Shown piece by piece: positions 1-8,786 of a stretch of DNA of 64,000 bases. Origin of the DNA: Spinactinospora alkalitolerans. Its GTDB lineage: Bacteria; Actinomycetota; Actinomycetes; Streptosporangiales; Streptosporangiaceae. Position numbers and translations under genes: made by a program. The notes below the pieces were generated by a model. That model was given only the letters and a program-made list of their open reading frames with translations, did no database searches and had not been told where the DNA came from. The stretch lies in the NCBI RefSeq assembly GCF_013408795.1, contig NZ_JACCCC010000001.1, positions 6,138,001-6,202,000 on the forward strand, written 5' to 3'. The stretch's first letter is position 1; every line of letters begins with the position of its first letter.

Positions 1-5
1 CATTC

Positions 6-1736
6 GTGGAGATAGCGTGTCCTCGGAGGTGTGGACACGTGCCCGAACCCCCTGAGCGCCCCTTGATTCCGCAAATGCACCTCGACGAGCTCCTGTGCGA
101 GCTCCACGCCCGACTGGAGGACGCGCTCTCGACCCGCGACCGCATCCACTCGCTGCTGGAGGCCGTGGTCTCGATCGGCAGCGACCTCGACCTGGCGACC
201 GTGCTGCGGCGGCTGACCGAGGCGGCGTCGCATCTGGTCAACGCCAAGTTCGCGGGCCTCGGCGTGGTCGACTCCGACGGCCGGTTCATCGAATTCATCC
301 CGGTGGGCATCAGCGACGAGGAGGCCCAGCGGGTGGCGCACTTCCCGCACGGGGAGGGGCTGCTGGCGTTCCCGACCGACCAGCGGCGCCCCCTGCGGCT
401 GAGCAGGATGCAGGACCACCCGAACTTCCACGGCTTCCCCCCGGGCCACCCGCACATGACCAGCTTTCTCGGCGTGCCCGTCCAGGTGCGCGACGAGGTC
501 TTCGGCAACCTCTACCTCACCGACAAGAACGACGGCGGGGAGTTCGACGAGGACGACGAGGCGATCGTGACCGCGCTGGCCACGGCGGCCGGCGTCGCGA
601 TCGAGAACGCGCGGCTGTACGAGGGGACCCGGCAGCGCGAACGGTGGCTGTCGGCCTCCACCGAGATCACCACGCGGCTGCTGTCGGGGGTCGCGGCCGA
701 AGAGGTGCTGGGCTACCTGGCGCAGCAGGCCAGGGAGATGGCCGACGCCGACATCGCGGTGGTCATGCTGCCCGACGCCGCCGACGGCCACCTCGTCGCC
801 GAGATCGCCGACGGCCCGCTGGCCAAGGAGATCGTCGGCACCTCCGTGGTGATCGACGAGACCCGGTGCGGCGCGGCCTACCGCGACGGTGCGGCCGTCG
901 ACATTCCCGACCTGCGCCACGCCGACTGCCTGATGCTCAGCCACCGGGGCTTCCGGCCGGGGCTGCTGATCCCGCTGGGCACGCCCGACCACACCCGCGG
1001 CGTCCTGCTGCTGGGCAAGGCCGGTGTGCGCGCCCCGTTCCACCCCTCGACGCGGGGCATGCTCGACGCGTTCTCCGGCCAGGCCGCGGTGGCGCTGGAG
1101 CTGGCGGAGGCCCGGCGCGACGCCGAGCGCCTGGTGGTGCTGGAGGACCGCGACCGGATCGCCAAGGACCTGCACGACATCGTGATCCAGCGGCTGTTCG
1201 CCTCCGCCATGACGCTGATGAGCACGCTGCGGCTGATCGACGACCCCGAGGCCGGCGACCGCGTGCGGCGCGCCATCGACGACCTGGACGAGACGATCCG
1301 CGAGATCCGCTCGACGGTGTTCGCGCTGCAGAACCCGCCCGCGCCCCAGGAGGCGTCGCTGCGCGGGCGGATCCTGGCGGCGGTGGAGGACGCGACCCGC
1401 ACGCTCGGCTGCCAGCCGGGGGTCGGCCTCGACGGGCCGATCGACGCCGCGGTGCCCGAAGGCGTCGGCGAGCAGTTGCTGGCGGTCCTGCGCGAGGCGC
1501 TGTCCAACGTCGCCCGGCACGCGCGCGCGGCCGAGGTCCACGTGCGCGTGGCGGCGGACGGGGAGCTGACACTGGAGGTGTCCGACAACGGGGTGGGCAT
1601 CCCCCCGCAGGGGCGGCGCAGCGGCCTGCGCAACATGGCCGAGCGGGCGGCGGCCCTGGGCGGCGCGTTCTCCACCTCCCCCCGCGAGGCCGGCGGCACC
1701 CTGCTCACCTGGAGCGTCCCGCTGCCGGAGGCGTAG
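6..1736 (+). CDS. GAF-GAF sensor histidine kinase, DevS/DosT-like
   Basis: Cytosolic sensor kinase of about 576 residues. It has two GAF domains (roughly residues 50-205 and 215-365), a HisKA_3 dimerisation/phosphoacceptor region with His390 in the motif DLHDIVIQ, and a HATPase domain with the N box (REALSNVARHA) and G box (DNGVGIP). In mycobacterial DevS the first GAF binds heme through His149. Here the GAF-A segment GHPHMTSFLGVPVQVRDEVF places His148/His150 at the same spot, so a gas or redox sensor is plausible. A GTG at 6 is the longest start; ATG at 75 is an alternative. The gene faces a DevR-type regulator 0.9 kb away, its likely partner. Function is inferred from family; heme binding is untested. 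Confidence 0.88.
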   Translation: MEIACPRRCGHVPEPPERPLIPQMHLDELLCELHARLEDALSTRDRIHSLLEAVVSIGSDLDLATVLRRLTEAASHLVNAKFAGLGVVDSDGRFIEFIPVGISDEEAQRVAHFPHGEGLLAFPTDQRRPLRLSRMQDHPNFHGFPPGHPHMTSFLGVPVQVRDEVFGNLYLTDKNDGGEFDEDDEAIVTALATAAGVAIENARLYEGTRQRERWLSASTEITTRLLSGVAAEEVLGYLAQQAREMADADIAVVMLPDAADGHLVAEIADGPLAKEIVGTSVVIDETRCGAAYRDGAAVDIPDLRHADCLMLSHRGFRPGLLIPLGTPDHTRGVLLLGKAGVRAPFHPSTRGMLDAFSGQAAVALELAEARRDAERLVVLEDRDRIAKDLHDIVIQRLFASAMTLMSTLRLIDDPEAGDRVRRAIDDLDETIREIRSTVFALQNPPAPQEASLRGRILAAVEDATRTLGCQPGVGLDGPIDAAVPEGVGEQLLAVLREALSNVARHARAAEVHVRVAADGELTLEVSDNGVGIPPQGRRSGLRNMAERAAALGGAFSTSPREAGGTLLTWSVPLPEA

Positions 1737-1762
1737 CCGCCCCGCTCAGCGGGCGGGGCGGG
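1737..1762. terminator. GC-rich hairpin after the kinase gene
   Basis: An imperfect GC stem (CCCGC-TCA-GCGGG core) begins directly after the stop codon, between two convergent genes. There is no U tract, as is common in actinomycetes. Confidence 0.4.
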
Positions 1763-1820
1763 GCCGACGGCCGGGGAGCCGGCCGCGTCACCGACCTCCG
1801 CGGTCAGTACATCTAGACAT

Positions 1821-2165
1821 CTAGCGCACCAGGCAGAACTCGTTGCCCTCGGGGTCGCGCAGTACCTGGAAGGAGCCCTGCTCGTCGGTGACGACGTCCC
1901 CGACGACCTCCGCGCCGGACGCGTGCAGGGGGTCGGTGGCCTGGACGATGTCGTCGACCTCGACGTCGATGTGCAGGCGGTTCTTGCCGGTCTTGTGCTC
2001 GGGCACCCGCTGGAACGCCAGCCGCGGCCCGCCGGGCGGATCGACGTAGGACCAGTCGGGCGAGCGGTCGACCGGCTCGCCCCCGAGCACGAACGCCCAG
2101 AACCGCACCAGGCGGGCGGGGTCGGCGCAGTCGACGACGACCTCGTGCAGCTTTCCAACGGCCAT
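1821..2165 (-). CDS. VOC-family (glyoxalase/bleomycin-resistance fold) protein
   Basis: Small protein of 114 residues covering one VOC unit pair. It starts GKLHEVVVDCADPARLVRFW and ends with the strand LRDPEGNEFCLVR, both typical of glyoxalase-like proteins with a metal-binding Glu near the C-terminus. It begins 10 bases after the stop of the upstream PPOX gene on the same strand, so the two are probably co-transcribed. The substrate cannot be told from sequence. Confidence 0.82.
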   Translation of the reverse strand: MAVGKLHEVVVDCADPARLVRFWAFVLGGEPVDRSPDWSYVDPPGGPRLAFQRVPEHKTGKNRLHIDVEVDDIVQATDPLHASGAEVVGDVVTDEQGSFQVLRDPEGNEFCLVR

Positions 2166-2174
2166 GGGGGCAGC

Positions 2175-2612
2175 CTAACCGCACGCCCCGTCCGGCTCGA
2201 CGTAGCGACCCGGGATCCGGCGGCCGGTGATGATGTCGGTCTCGACCCGGATGAAGTGCGACCTCGGCCCCGGCGCCCAAGGGCGCAGCGGCAGCCGTTC
2301 GAGTTCGGCCACCTCGTCGGGGTCGGTCACGGCGCGCCCGGTCCCGACCACCATGACCGACCAGCCCGTGCGCGCGCAGACGTCGTAGTCGTCGACCTCG
2401 AAGGCCACAACGGCGTCGCGCGTGGCCCGTGCGAGCTTGGAGCCGGAGGACGTGCGCACGATGATGTCCGCGCCGTGCAGGGCGAAATTGACCGGCTGCA
2501 CAGCGGGCAGCGCCCTGTCGGTGAACACGATGCGCCCGATCGGCGCCGCGGCCAGCAGCCACAGGCACTCCTGCCGTTCGAGCACTTCGAGACCGGCGGT
2601 GTCGATCGTCAT
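2175..2612 (-). CDS. PPOX-class (pyridoxamine 5'-phosphate oxidase-like) flavin/F420-binding protein
   Basis: 145 residues with the split-barrel signature: LWLLAAAPIGRIVFTD, then AVQPVNFALHGADIIVRT, then a TGWSVMVVGTGRAV core strand. The family reduces or binds small molecules with FMN, heme or F420. Proteins of this type are frequent members of the DevR (dormancy) regulon in mycobacteria. The gene lies 64 bases downstream of the DevR-type gene and upstream of the VOC gene, all on the same strand. This supports a small hypoxia/nitric-oxide-responsive operon, though that is inference. Confidence 0.82.
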   Translation of the reverse strand: MTIDTAGLEVLERQECLWLLAAAPIGRIVFTDRALPAVQPVNFALHGADIIVRTSSGSKLARATRDAVVAFEVDDYDVCARTGWSVMVVGTGRAVTDPDEVAELERLPLRPWAPGPRSHFIRVETDIITGRRIPGRYVEPDGACG

Positions 2613-2676
2613 GTCCCCCCTCGTCTTGGCCCACGCACCATCGTGGCCCGCCGGTTGGACCTCTCCCGCGCCGGTT

Positions 2677-3339
2677 TCAGTTCCCCTTGCTGCGGAGCTG
2701 GGCGACCAGGACCGCGGCCTGGGTGCGGCGCTTGAGGTCGAGTTTGGCGAGCAGGCTGGACACGTAGTTCTTTACGGTCTTCTCCGCGAGGTAGAGCCGG
2801 TCACCGATCTGCCGGTTGGTGAGGCCCTCCCCGATCAGGTCCAGGATCTGCCGCTCCTGCGGGGTGAGCACGGCGAGCGGGTCGGGCTGGGAGGAGCTGC
2901 CGCGCAGGCGCTCCAGCATCCGCCCCGTGCTCCGCGGGTCCAGGAGCGACCCGCCGGCGGCGACCGTGCGGACCGCGCCCACCAGGTCGGCGCCGTGGAT
3001 CTGCTTCAGCACGTAGCCGGCCGCACCGGCCATGACGGCGTCGAACAGCGCCTCGTCATCGGCGAACGAGGTCAGCATCAGGCACGCGATCTCGGGGTGG
3101 CCGGAACGGATGTCGCGGCACACGCTCACGCCGGAGCCGTCGGGCAGCCGGACGTCGAGCACCGCGACGTGCGGGCGCACGGTCGGGATGCGGCTGATCG
3201 CCTGCTCGGCTGTTCCGGCCTCGCCGACGACCCGCATGTCGCCCTCGCCCTCCAGGAGCGCGGCGACGCCCCGTCGCACCACCTCGTGGTCATCGACCAG
3301 GAACACCCTGATCGGATTCGGCGCGGCCGTCCTCGCCAT
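2677..3339 (-). CDS. devR: DevR/DosR-type NarL-family response regulator
   Basis: 220 residues. The receiver domain has acidic pocket Asp16-Asp17 and phospho-acceptor Asp62 in AVLDVRLPDG, and the LuxR-type helix-turn-helix includes LTPQERQILDLIGEGLTNRQIGDRLYLAEKTVKNYVS, ending with RRTQAAVLVAQL. The linker and recognition helix closely follow mycobacterial DevR, including AEKTVKNYVS...LLAKL...RRTQAAV. The partner is probably the GAF-GAF kinase at 6-1736. A perfect DevR-type palindrome lies about 90 bases upstream of the start codon, so autoregulation is likely. Confidence 0.9.
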   Translation of the reverse strand: MARTAAPNPIRVFLVDDHEVVRRGVAALLEGEGDMRVVGEAGTAEQAISRIPTVRPHVAVLDVRLPDGSGVSVCRDIRSGHPEIACLMLTSFADDEALFDAVMAGAAGYVLKQIHGADLVGAVRTVAAGGSLLDPRSTGRMLERLRGSSSQPDPLAVLTPQERQILDLIGEGLTNRQIGDRLYLAEKTVKNYVSSLLAKLDLKRRTQAAVLVAQLRSKGN

Positions 3340-3429
3340 CGATCGCCTCCGCAGTCGTCACGTCGTCGCCTGACAAAGACGGTAACGCGCACATGAGGAA
3401 CCGTAGGCGGCGAACGGCTCGTTTGCGCA

Positions 3430-3443
3430 GGGACCAATGTCCC
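3430..3443. promoter_or_regulatory. Probable DevR (DosR) box upstream of devR
   Basis: GGGACCAATGTCCC is a perfect 5-4-5 inverted repeat (GGGAC/GTCCC) followed by GAA. It fits the mycobacterial DosR consensus, a GGGAC-N4-GTCCC core with flanking SAA, and sits where an autoregulatory site would be expected. Confidence 0.7.
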
Positions 3444-4075
3444 GAATCCGGCGGCCATATCCCCCCGAAAACGCACGGCAACCAGCGAATTCCGCTTCGT
3501 GACGCCCCGTGGCCGTGCACCGGACCGGCCGAACGCTCCGCAGCGCACTCCGGCCGTCCGCTTCATCCGCGATCGCACGGGGCGACCGCGCAAGGCGCGG
3601 AAACCGCGGGCGGAGCGGAATCCACCGGCGGAACAGAATACGCACACATTCAAAGGGAATACAGAAAGGATTTCCCGCCATTCCACCGACCGCGGAAAAG
3701 GCTGCAGAACCGGGGGCGGAACGGATGCGGGACGGGTGCGGAGCGGATGCGGGACGGGCGCGTCCCGACGGCCGGAAAACGGTCGGGGCCGAAATTCGTT
3801 CCTCCGAATCGGGCGCCGGATCGATCACTCCAGGTAGCCGCAAGGTACACGCAGGGCTGCACAACATTCCAGGCCATAAGGTTCACATCCGCCCGGTCGC
3901 GTTTCGGAGCACCTCCGCGGAACCCGCTGAAAGCACTGGGAACCGGACGGTCCGGAACGACAAACCATTCTTTACTCTCGCATTTCAGTCGGCAAGAGTA
4001 CGCTGTTTTGAGTATCGACCGACGCCCCCGCTCGGCGCCCTTTCTCCCGTGCCTCCTAGCCGGAAGAGTTCTGCC
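3444..4075. other. Intergenic region between devR and the MatA-like gene
   Basis: Roughly 630 bases without a convincing gene. Open frames on both strands lack recognisable domains and ribosome binding sites. It probably holds the promoter of the exopolysaccharide genes that follow. Confidence 0.5.
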
Positions 4076-4789
4076 TTGAGCGACACCACGCATCCGGGCC
4101 GACCCCTCGCCGACGGCTCCGGCACGACCACCGCGACCGCCGGGCGCGCCCCCGTGTTCGTCGACGCCACCGGACGGCGACGGCGTCTCGCCCTGCGCCT
4201 CGCCTACGGCGCGGCCGGATGCTGCGTCGTCATCGTCGTCGGGATCGGCGTGCTGCTGGGGTCGGGCACCGTTCCGCACGGTCTGCTGTCGCTGCCGTTC
4301 GCACCGCAGAACGCGGTCGATCGGCTCATCAGCGGCCTGCCGCCCGGCCTGCTGGACACCGAGCCCTCCTCCGGGAGCCCGTCCTCCGCCGACTCCCCCG
4401 GCTCCCCCGGCTCCTCCGGGGCGCCCGCGCCCTCACCCGACGACCGCGCCGGCGCCGCCCCGGACCCGGCCCGAGTCCCCGAGGCCGCGACCGGATCCGG
4501 CGACGGCGCAGACCCCGCCGCACCGGCGGAACAGGCCGGGGCGGAACCGGGCGCTCCCGCAGGCGAAGCGCCGCCTCCTGCCGCGGACGGCGGCGAAGCA
4601 CCGGCCCCGCCCGCCGGTGGCGGCGGCGACAGCGGTGGCGCCGATCCCGCGCCGGGGGACCGCACCGATGCGGAACCGCCCGCGCCCGGCACGTCCGAGC
4701 CGCCGGCTACGCAGGAGCCCTCCCCGCAGGAACCCGCCCCGTCCCCTTCGCCCGGTCCGGTGGACGCCTCGCCGGGGACGGCCGGATGA
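4076..4789 (+). CDS. MatA-like single-pass membrane protein with long Pro/Ala/Gly-rich exterior
   Basis: 237 residues from a TTG start at 4076, chosen because GGAAG lies about nine bases upstream and the protein begins MSDTTHPGRP. Residues about 38-62 form one membrane helix (YGAAGCCVVIVVGIGVLLG) after an Arg-rich cytoplasmic stretch. The remaining 170 residues are a low-complexity Pro/Ala/Glu/Gly region with no catalytic motif. Its stop overlaps the start of the deacetylase-glycosyltransferase gene (ATGA), so translation is coupled. In Streptomyces, matA precedes matB in the same way; the assignment rests on position and topology, since the sequence itself is low complexity. Confidence 0.7.
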   Translation: MSDTTHPGRPLADGSGTTTATAGRAPVFVDATGRRRRLALRLAYGAAGCCVVIVVGIGVLLGSGTVPHGLLSLPFAPQNAVDRLISGLPPGLLDTEPSSGSPSSADSPGSPGSSGAPAPSPDDRAGAAPDPARVPEAATGSGDGADPAAPAEQAGAEPGAPAGEAPPPAADGGEAPAPPAGGGGDSGGADPAPGDRTDAEPPAPGTSEPPATQEPSPQEPAPSPSPGPVDASPGTAG

Positions 4790-6963
4790 CCCGCCGGGGC
4801 GGCGCGCACCGCATCCCCTCGGCTCCGGGCGTCCGGCTGCGGCCGCACTGGATCGTCGGCGTCGTCATGCTGGACACGTTCATCGTGGCGCTGCTGATCA
4901 GCGGCGTCGTCCGAGCCCAGATCGGGGTGGACAGCAGGATCGACCCCACGCACGAGTCGAACCTGGTGCCGCCGGGGCTCACCGAGGGCGGCGCGATCAT
5001 CGACCCCACGCACGGCGCCCCGCGGACGCTCGCGGTCCCGGACCGCACCGCCGTGCTGACCTTCGACGACGGCCCCGACCCCACGTGGACCCCGCGCGTC
5101 CTGGACGTGCTGGACGAGCACGACGTGCCGGGGACCTTCTTCGTCGTCGGCTCCCAGGTCGCCCGGAACCCCGAGCTCACCCGCCGGATCACCGACTCCG
5201 GATCCGAGATCGGCATCCACACGTTCACGCACGCCGACATGGGACTGCTGTCCGACCAGCGCCGCCGGCTGGAGCTGGCCTACACGCAACTGGCGGTCAC
5301 CGGGGCGACCGGCGTCACCAGCTCGCTGCTGCGCCCGCCGTACTCCTCCAGCCCCGCCGCGATCCACAACGGGACCTGGGAGATCATGCGCCAGGCCGGG
5401 AAGCGCGGCTACATCACGGTGCTGTCCGACATCGACACGCTGGACTGGCAGCGGCCCGGCGCCGACCGGATCGTCGCCAACGGCACACCGGAGCCGGGGA
5501 AGGGCGGCACGATCCTGCTGCACGACGCGGGGGGCGACCGCGCCCAGACCGTGGCTGCGCTCGACGTGCTCATCCCGCGGCTGAAGGCCGAGGGCTACAC
5601 CTTCTCCACCGTCGCCGACGTGATCGGCAGCGAGACCGCCAACCCGCCGGCCGACATCGGTGAGCAGGCGCGCGGGAACGGCCTGCTGTTCGCCGTGACC
5701 GCGTCCGTCTTCACGGTGCGCGTGCTGACCGTGGCACTCATGGTGGTGGGCGCACTCGTGATCGTCCGGCTGCTCGCCATGTTCCTGCCGGCGGGCCGGC
5801 ACGCCCGGCGGCGGCGCGCGAACGGCGGGCGGTGGGGACCGCCCGTGGCGCGGCCCGCGTCGGTCGTCGTGCCCGTGTACAACGAGCGCGCGTGCATCGA
5901 GGACACGCTGGCCTCCCTGGTCGGCGGCGACCACCCGGTCGAGATCATCGTGGTGGATGACGGCTCCACCGACCGGACCGCCGACGTCGCCGAGGCGTTC
6001 GGGCACCCCGATGTGCGGGTGGTCCGCAAACCCAACGGCGGCAAGGCCTCGGCGCTCAACACGGGCGTCGCGGCCGCGAGCCACGACATCATCGTGATGA
6101 TGGACGGCGACACCGTCTTCGAACGGGACACGGTGCGCAGGCTGGTGCAGCCGTTCGCCGACCCGGAGATCGGCGCGGTCTCGGGCAACACGAAGGTGGC
6201 GAACCGGCGGCGGCTGATCGGGCTGTGGCAGCACATCGAGTACGTCATCGGATTCAACATCGACCGGCGGGTCTATGACCTGCTGCGCTGCATCCCCACC
6301 ATCCCCGGGGCGGTGGGCGCCTACCGCAGGACGGCGCTGGAGCAGGCCGGCGGGGTCAGCGACGCCACGCTCGCCGAGGACACCGACCTGACCATCGCCG
6401 TCAACCGGGCCGGGTGGCGGGTGGTCTACGAGGAACGAGCGCGCGGCTGGACGGAGGCGCCCTCGACGCTGAGGCAGTTGTGGCGACAGCGCTACCGCTG
6501 GAGCTACGGGACCATGCAGTCGCTGTGGAAGCACCGCCGCGCGTTCGTGGAACGCGGCGCGTCCGGGCGGTTCGGCCGGATCGGGCTGGGCAACATCGCC
6601 GTCTTCCAGGTGCTGCTGCCGGTGCTGGCACCGCTGATCGACGTGTTCACGCTGTACGGGGTGCTCTTCCTCGACCCGGCGAAGACGCTGCTGGCCTGGT
6701 GCGCCGTGCTCGCGCTGCAACTGGCCGGGGGCGTCTACGCGTTCCGCCTGGACCGGGAGCGGATGTGGCCGCTGCTGGTGCTGCCGCTGCAGCAGTTCGT
6801 GTACCGCCAGTTGATGTACGCGATCGTGCTGAAGTCGGTCGTCACCGCGATCACCGGCAAGCGCATGGGATGGCGGAAACTGCAACGCATCGGCGGCCTG
6901 CGCGCCCTCGCCGGAGAAGAGGCCGCGAACACCGACCGCCGTCATCCCGCGGGCGCGCAGTAA
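4786..6963 (+). CDS. MatB-like polysaccharide deacetylase / GT2 synthase fusion
   Basis: 725 residues. After a membrane anchor (about residues 22-45) comes a NodB deacetylase domain with TFDDGPDP (Asp94-Asp95), the metal ligands His145 and His149 (IHTFTHAD), and LRPPYSS. Next is a second membrane span, then a processive GT2 domain with VVPVYNE, the VVDDGS aspartates near 391, DGD near 439, AEDTD near 531 and QRYRW at about 568-572. Further membrane helices end the protein. The combination equals PgaC plus PgaB activities in one chain: synthesis and partial deacetylation of a poly-N-acetylglucosamine-like polymer at the cell surface. Streptomyces MatB has this architecture and drives pellet formation. 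The polymer itself is inferred. Confidence 0.85.
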   Translation: MTRRGGAHRIPSAPGVRLRPHWIVGVVMLDTFIVALLISGVVRAQIGVDSRIDPTHESNLVPPGLTEGGAIIDPTHGAPRTLAVPDRTAVLTFDDGPDPTWTPRVLDVLDEHDVPGTFFVVGSQVARNPELTRRITDSGSEIGIHTFTHADMGLLSDQRRRLELAYTQLAVTGATGVTSSLLRPPYSSSPAAIHNGTWEIMRQAGKRGYITVLSDIDTLDWQRPGADRIVANGTPEPGKGGTILLHDAGGDRAQTVAALDVLIPRLKAEGYTFSTVADVIGSETANPPADIGEQARGNGLLFAVTASVFTVRVLTVALMVVGALVIVRLLAMFLPAGRHARRRRANGGRWGPPVARPASVVVPVYNERACIEDTLASLVGGDHPVEIIVVDDGSTDRTADVAEAFGHPDVRVVRKPNGGKASALNTGVAAASHDIIVMMDGDTVFERDTVRRLVQPFADPEIGAVSGNTKVANRRRLIGLWQHIEYVIGFNIDRRVYDLLRCIPTIPGAVGAYRRTALEQAGGVSDATLAEDTDLTIAVNRAGWRVVYEERARGWTEAPSTLRQLWRQRYRWSYGTMQSLWKHRRAFVERGASGRFGRIGLGNIAVFQVLLPVLAPLIDVFTLYGVLFLDPAKTLLAWCAVLALQLAGGVYAFRLDRERMWPLLVLPLQQFVYRQLMYAIVLKSVVTAITGKRMGWRKLQRIGGLRALAGEEAANTDRRHPAGAQ

Positions 6964-7159
6964 GGCCGAGGGGTGGTTCGGGTGGTGGGTTGTCCACGTG
7001 GGGCGGGCCGGGGTGGGCTTTGGGGTGGGGTGTCCACCTCAGCAGAACCGCGTAAAACCCACCCTCACCCTGTCAAGACCCAGAACCAACCCCCACCCAC
7101 CAGCCTGTGGACAAGTCCCCCGCTGTCGCCGCCGTCAGGCAGGCGAGGGCGAGGCGGGA

Positions 7160-7380
7160 CCGCTCTCCACCCGACGGCCCGCCGAGTTCGTGGCCGTGGT
7201 CGAACGCGGCGGGCTGCCGGAGGGCACCGACCCGGCGGAAGTGGTCGGGGCCGCGGTGGGGCCGCCGTTCCACCGCCTGTTGATCACCCGCGAACCGGTC
7301 GCCGGCCCCGAAGCCGACCGTGCGGCGGCCGCCGCATTCACGGCGGCGCGGGCCGGCGCGTTCACGGCCGGTCGGCCTCC
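7160..7380 (+). pseudogene. C-terminal fragment of a TetR-family regulator
   Basis: The + frame reads EFVAVVERGGLPEGTDPAEV, then VVGAAVGPPFHRLLITREPV, then an Ala-rich end. This pattern is typical of the TetR C-terminal domain, and there is no DNA-binding domain upstream. The fragment overlaps the 3' end of the intact TetR gene on the other strand. A decayed neighbour is the simplest reading. Confidence 0.5.
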
Positions 7381-7988
7381 GTCGGCGCGGTGCGGTCTGA
7401 CGTGTGGCGGTGCGGCCAGGCGGCGAGCACCAGGGTCAGGGACTCCCTCGCCTTCTCGCCGACGCAGGGGTCGCGGTCCATGTGCGCCGAGACCATGATC
7501 CCGTCGAAGTGGGAGACGCAGATGGCGGCGAGCCGCTCAGCCCGGTCGTAGCCGCAGCGGTCGGCCAGCTCGGCGTAGAAGTCGTGCAGGCGGCGGCGGT
7601 ACTCGTCGAGCACGTCCATGACGATGCCCGGCTCCGGGTACTCCGCCGCGGCGTTGACGAAGTTGCAGCCGCGGCAGTTCTCCTCCCCGCACCACTTCCC
7701 GGCCTCGTCGATCGTCGCGAGGATCATCTCCCCGTCCCGGGGCGGGGCGCCGTCGGCCGCCTGCCGGATCCGGCCCTGCATCATCCCGATGCGCTCGGTG
7801 AGGTAGGCGGCGACCAGGTGGTCCTTGGAGGGGAAGTGCGCGTAGAGGGTGGCCTTGGCGACACCGGCGCGGGCGATCACCCTGTCGATGCCGACGGCGT
7901 GGATGCCGTGGGCGTAGAAGAGCTCGTCAGCGGCGCTGATCAAGCGTTTCCGGGCGCGCGAGGGAGCGCCGTCCACCGGTGCCGTCAC
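7362..7988 (-). CDS. TetR/AcrR-family transcriptional regulator
   Basis: 208 residues. The N-terminal helix-turn-helix is clear: ARKRLISAADELFYAHGI, then VGIDRVIARAGVAKATLYAHFPSKDHLVAAYL. The ligand-binding domain carries a Cys cluster (WCGEENCRGCNF), seen in a TetR subgroup whose neighbours are often oxidoreductases or MFS pumps. A 9-2-9 inverted repeat lies 36 bases upstream of the start codon, consistent with autoregulation. No obvious divergent target gene is present, so the physiological target is unknown. Confidence 0.87.
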   Translation of the reverse strand: MTAPVDGAPSRARKRLISAADELFYAHGIHAVGIDRVIARAGVAKATLYAHFPSKDHLVAAYLTERIGMMQGRIRQAADGAPPRDGEMILATIDEAGKWCGEENCRGCNFVNAAAEYPEPGIVMDVLDEYRRRLHDFYAELADRCGYDRAERLAAICVSHFDGIMVSAHMDRDPCVGEKARESLTLVLAAWPHRHTSDRTAPTEADRP

Positions 7989-8024
7989 ATGCAGGACAGT
8001 ACAGCAGCGGCCACTTCACCAAAC

Positions 8025-8044
8025 CAGACAGACTTGTCTGTCTG
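8025..8044. promoter_or_regulatory. TetR-type operator, 9-2-9 inverted repeat
   Basis: CAGACAGAC-TT-GTCTGTCTG is a perfect 9-bp inverted repeat with a two-base centre, just upstream of the TetR gene. Size and symmetry match operators bound by TetR dimers. Confidence 0.75.
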
Positions 8045-8786
8045 CAGCCGCTAGGATGAACGCGCCGAGGCGGGACCCCGACGGGCGTCTCCGTGAGGGA
8101 CTTGGGCCGCGCGCGGTCCGCCGCGAGGCCGATCCGGGACAGGAGGGGCCGGATCGAATCGCAATGCGGCGCAGCGTGGCCCAAGCACCCTCACCGGCCC
8201 GGTCGGTGGATTCGGCGGGTCCAGTGAGCCCGATCGGTTCGGTCGATTCGACCGGTTCGACCGGTTCCAGCCCGAACGCTTCGGGGTCCCGCGCTCCGCG
8301 CGATCGAGCGGGCGGGGCCGGGAATATCGCGGGGGGCCACCTGGTTGTGCCGTGTGCGGGTCGGTGCGGTAGCAAGTGTCCCCCGGGCTCCACTACAAAG
8401 CCTTCGTGGAATACCGCGTCCGGCACGGCCACTCCGGTGGGCGTACGGACGGTCTTCGGAGCCGCGTTGTGCACCACGCCGTGAGGCGACCGCCGTACCG
8501 TCCTGCAGCGTTGAGGGCCCCGCCGACTTTTGCCGGCGGGGCCTTCGCGTTCACCGGCCCCGCTCGGGGCCCTCCGGCGCGCGTTCCCTCGCCACGGGTT
8601 CCCTCATCGCACGCGCTCCGGCTCCGCGAGCGCCGCGGATTCGCCGACGGCGGCCAGAACGGAGTCGAGGAGGCCGGGGAACCTGGCGTCGAGGGCGTCG
8701 TGATCGGGGTTGGGCCGCAGGGAAGGGCGGCGGCCGGATGGTGCTGATACGGCTGATACGGCTGGTCCGGCCGTCTCCGGACGGTG
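8045..8786. other. Gene-poor region with Ser/Thr-type low-complexity repeats and one hairpin
   Basis: About 740 bases with open frames on both strands but no recognisable domain. The stretch 8215-8275 repeats a TTCGACCGG-like unit, which creates low-complexity peptides in every frame. I do not call a gene here. Confidence 0.5.
8516..8543. terminator. Hairpin, 10-bp perfect stem
   Basis: GGCCCCGCCG and CGGCGGGGCC pair around an eight-base loop (ACTTTTGC). It may end a transcript from either side. Confidence 0.55.

Noticed and set aside
95-1816. Long open frame overlapping the histidine kinase
   Set aside because: Arg/Pro-rich composition without domains; it is the +1/+2 frame shadow of a high-GC gene.
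4204-6945. 913-residue antisense open frame
   Set aside because: Mirror of the MatB-like gene, which has complete catalytic motifs; the antisense product has none.
8056-8484. Possible gene divergent from the TetR gene
   Set aside because: Low-complexity product made by a short DNA repeat, weak ribosome site, no domain on either strand.
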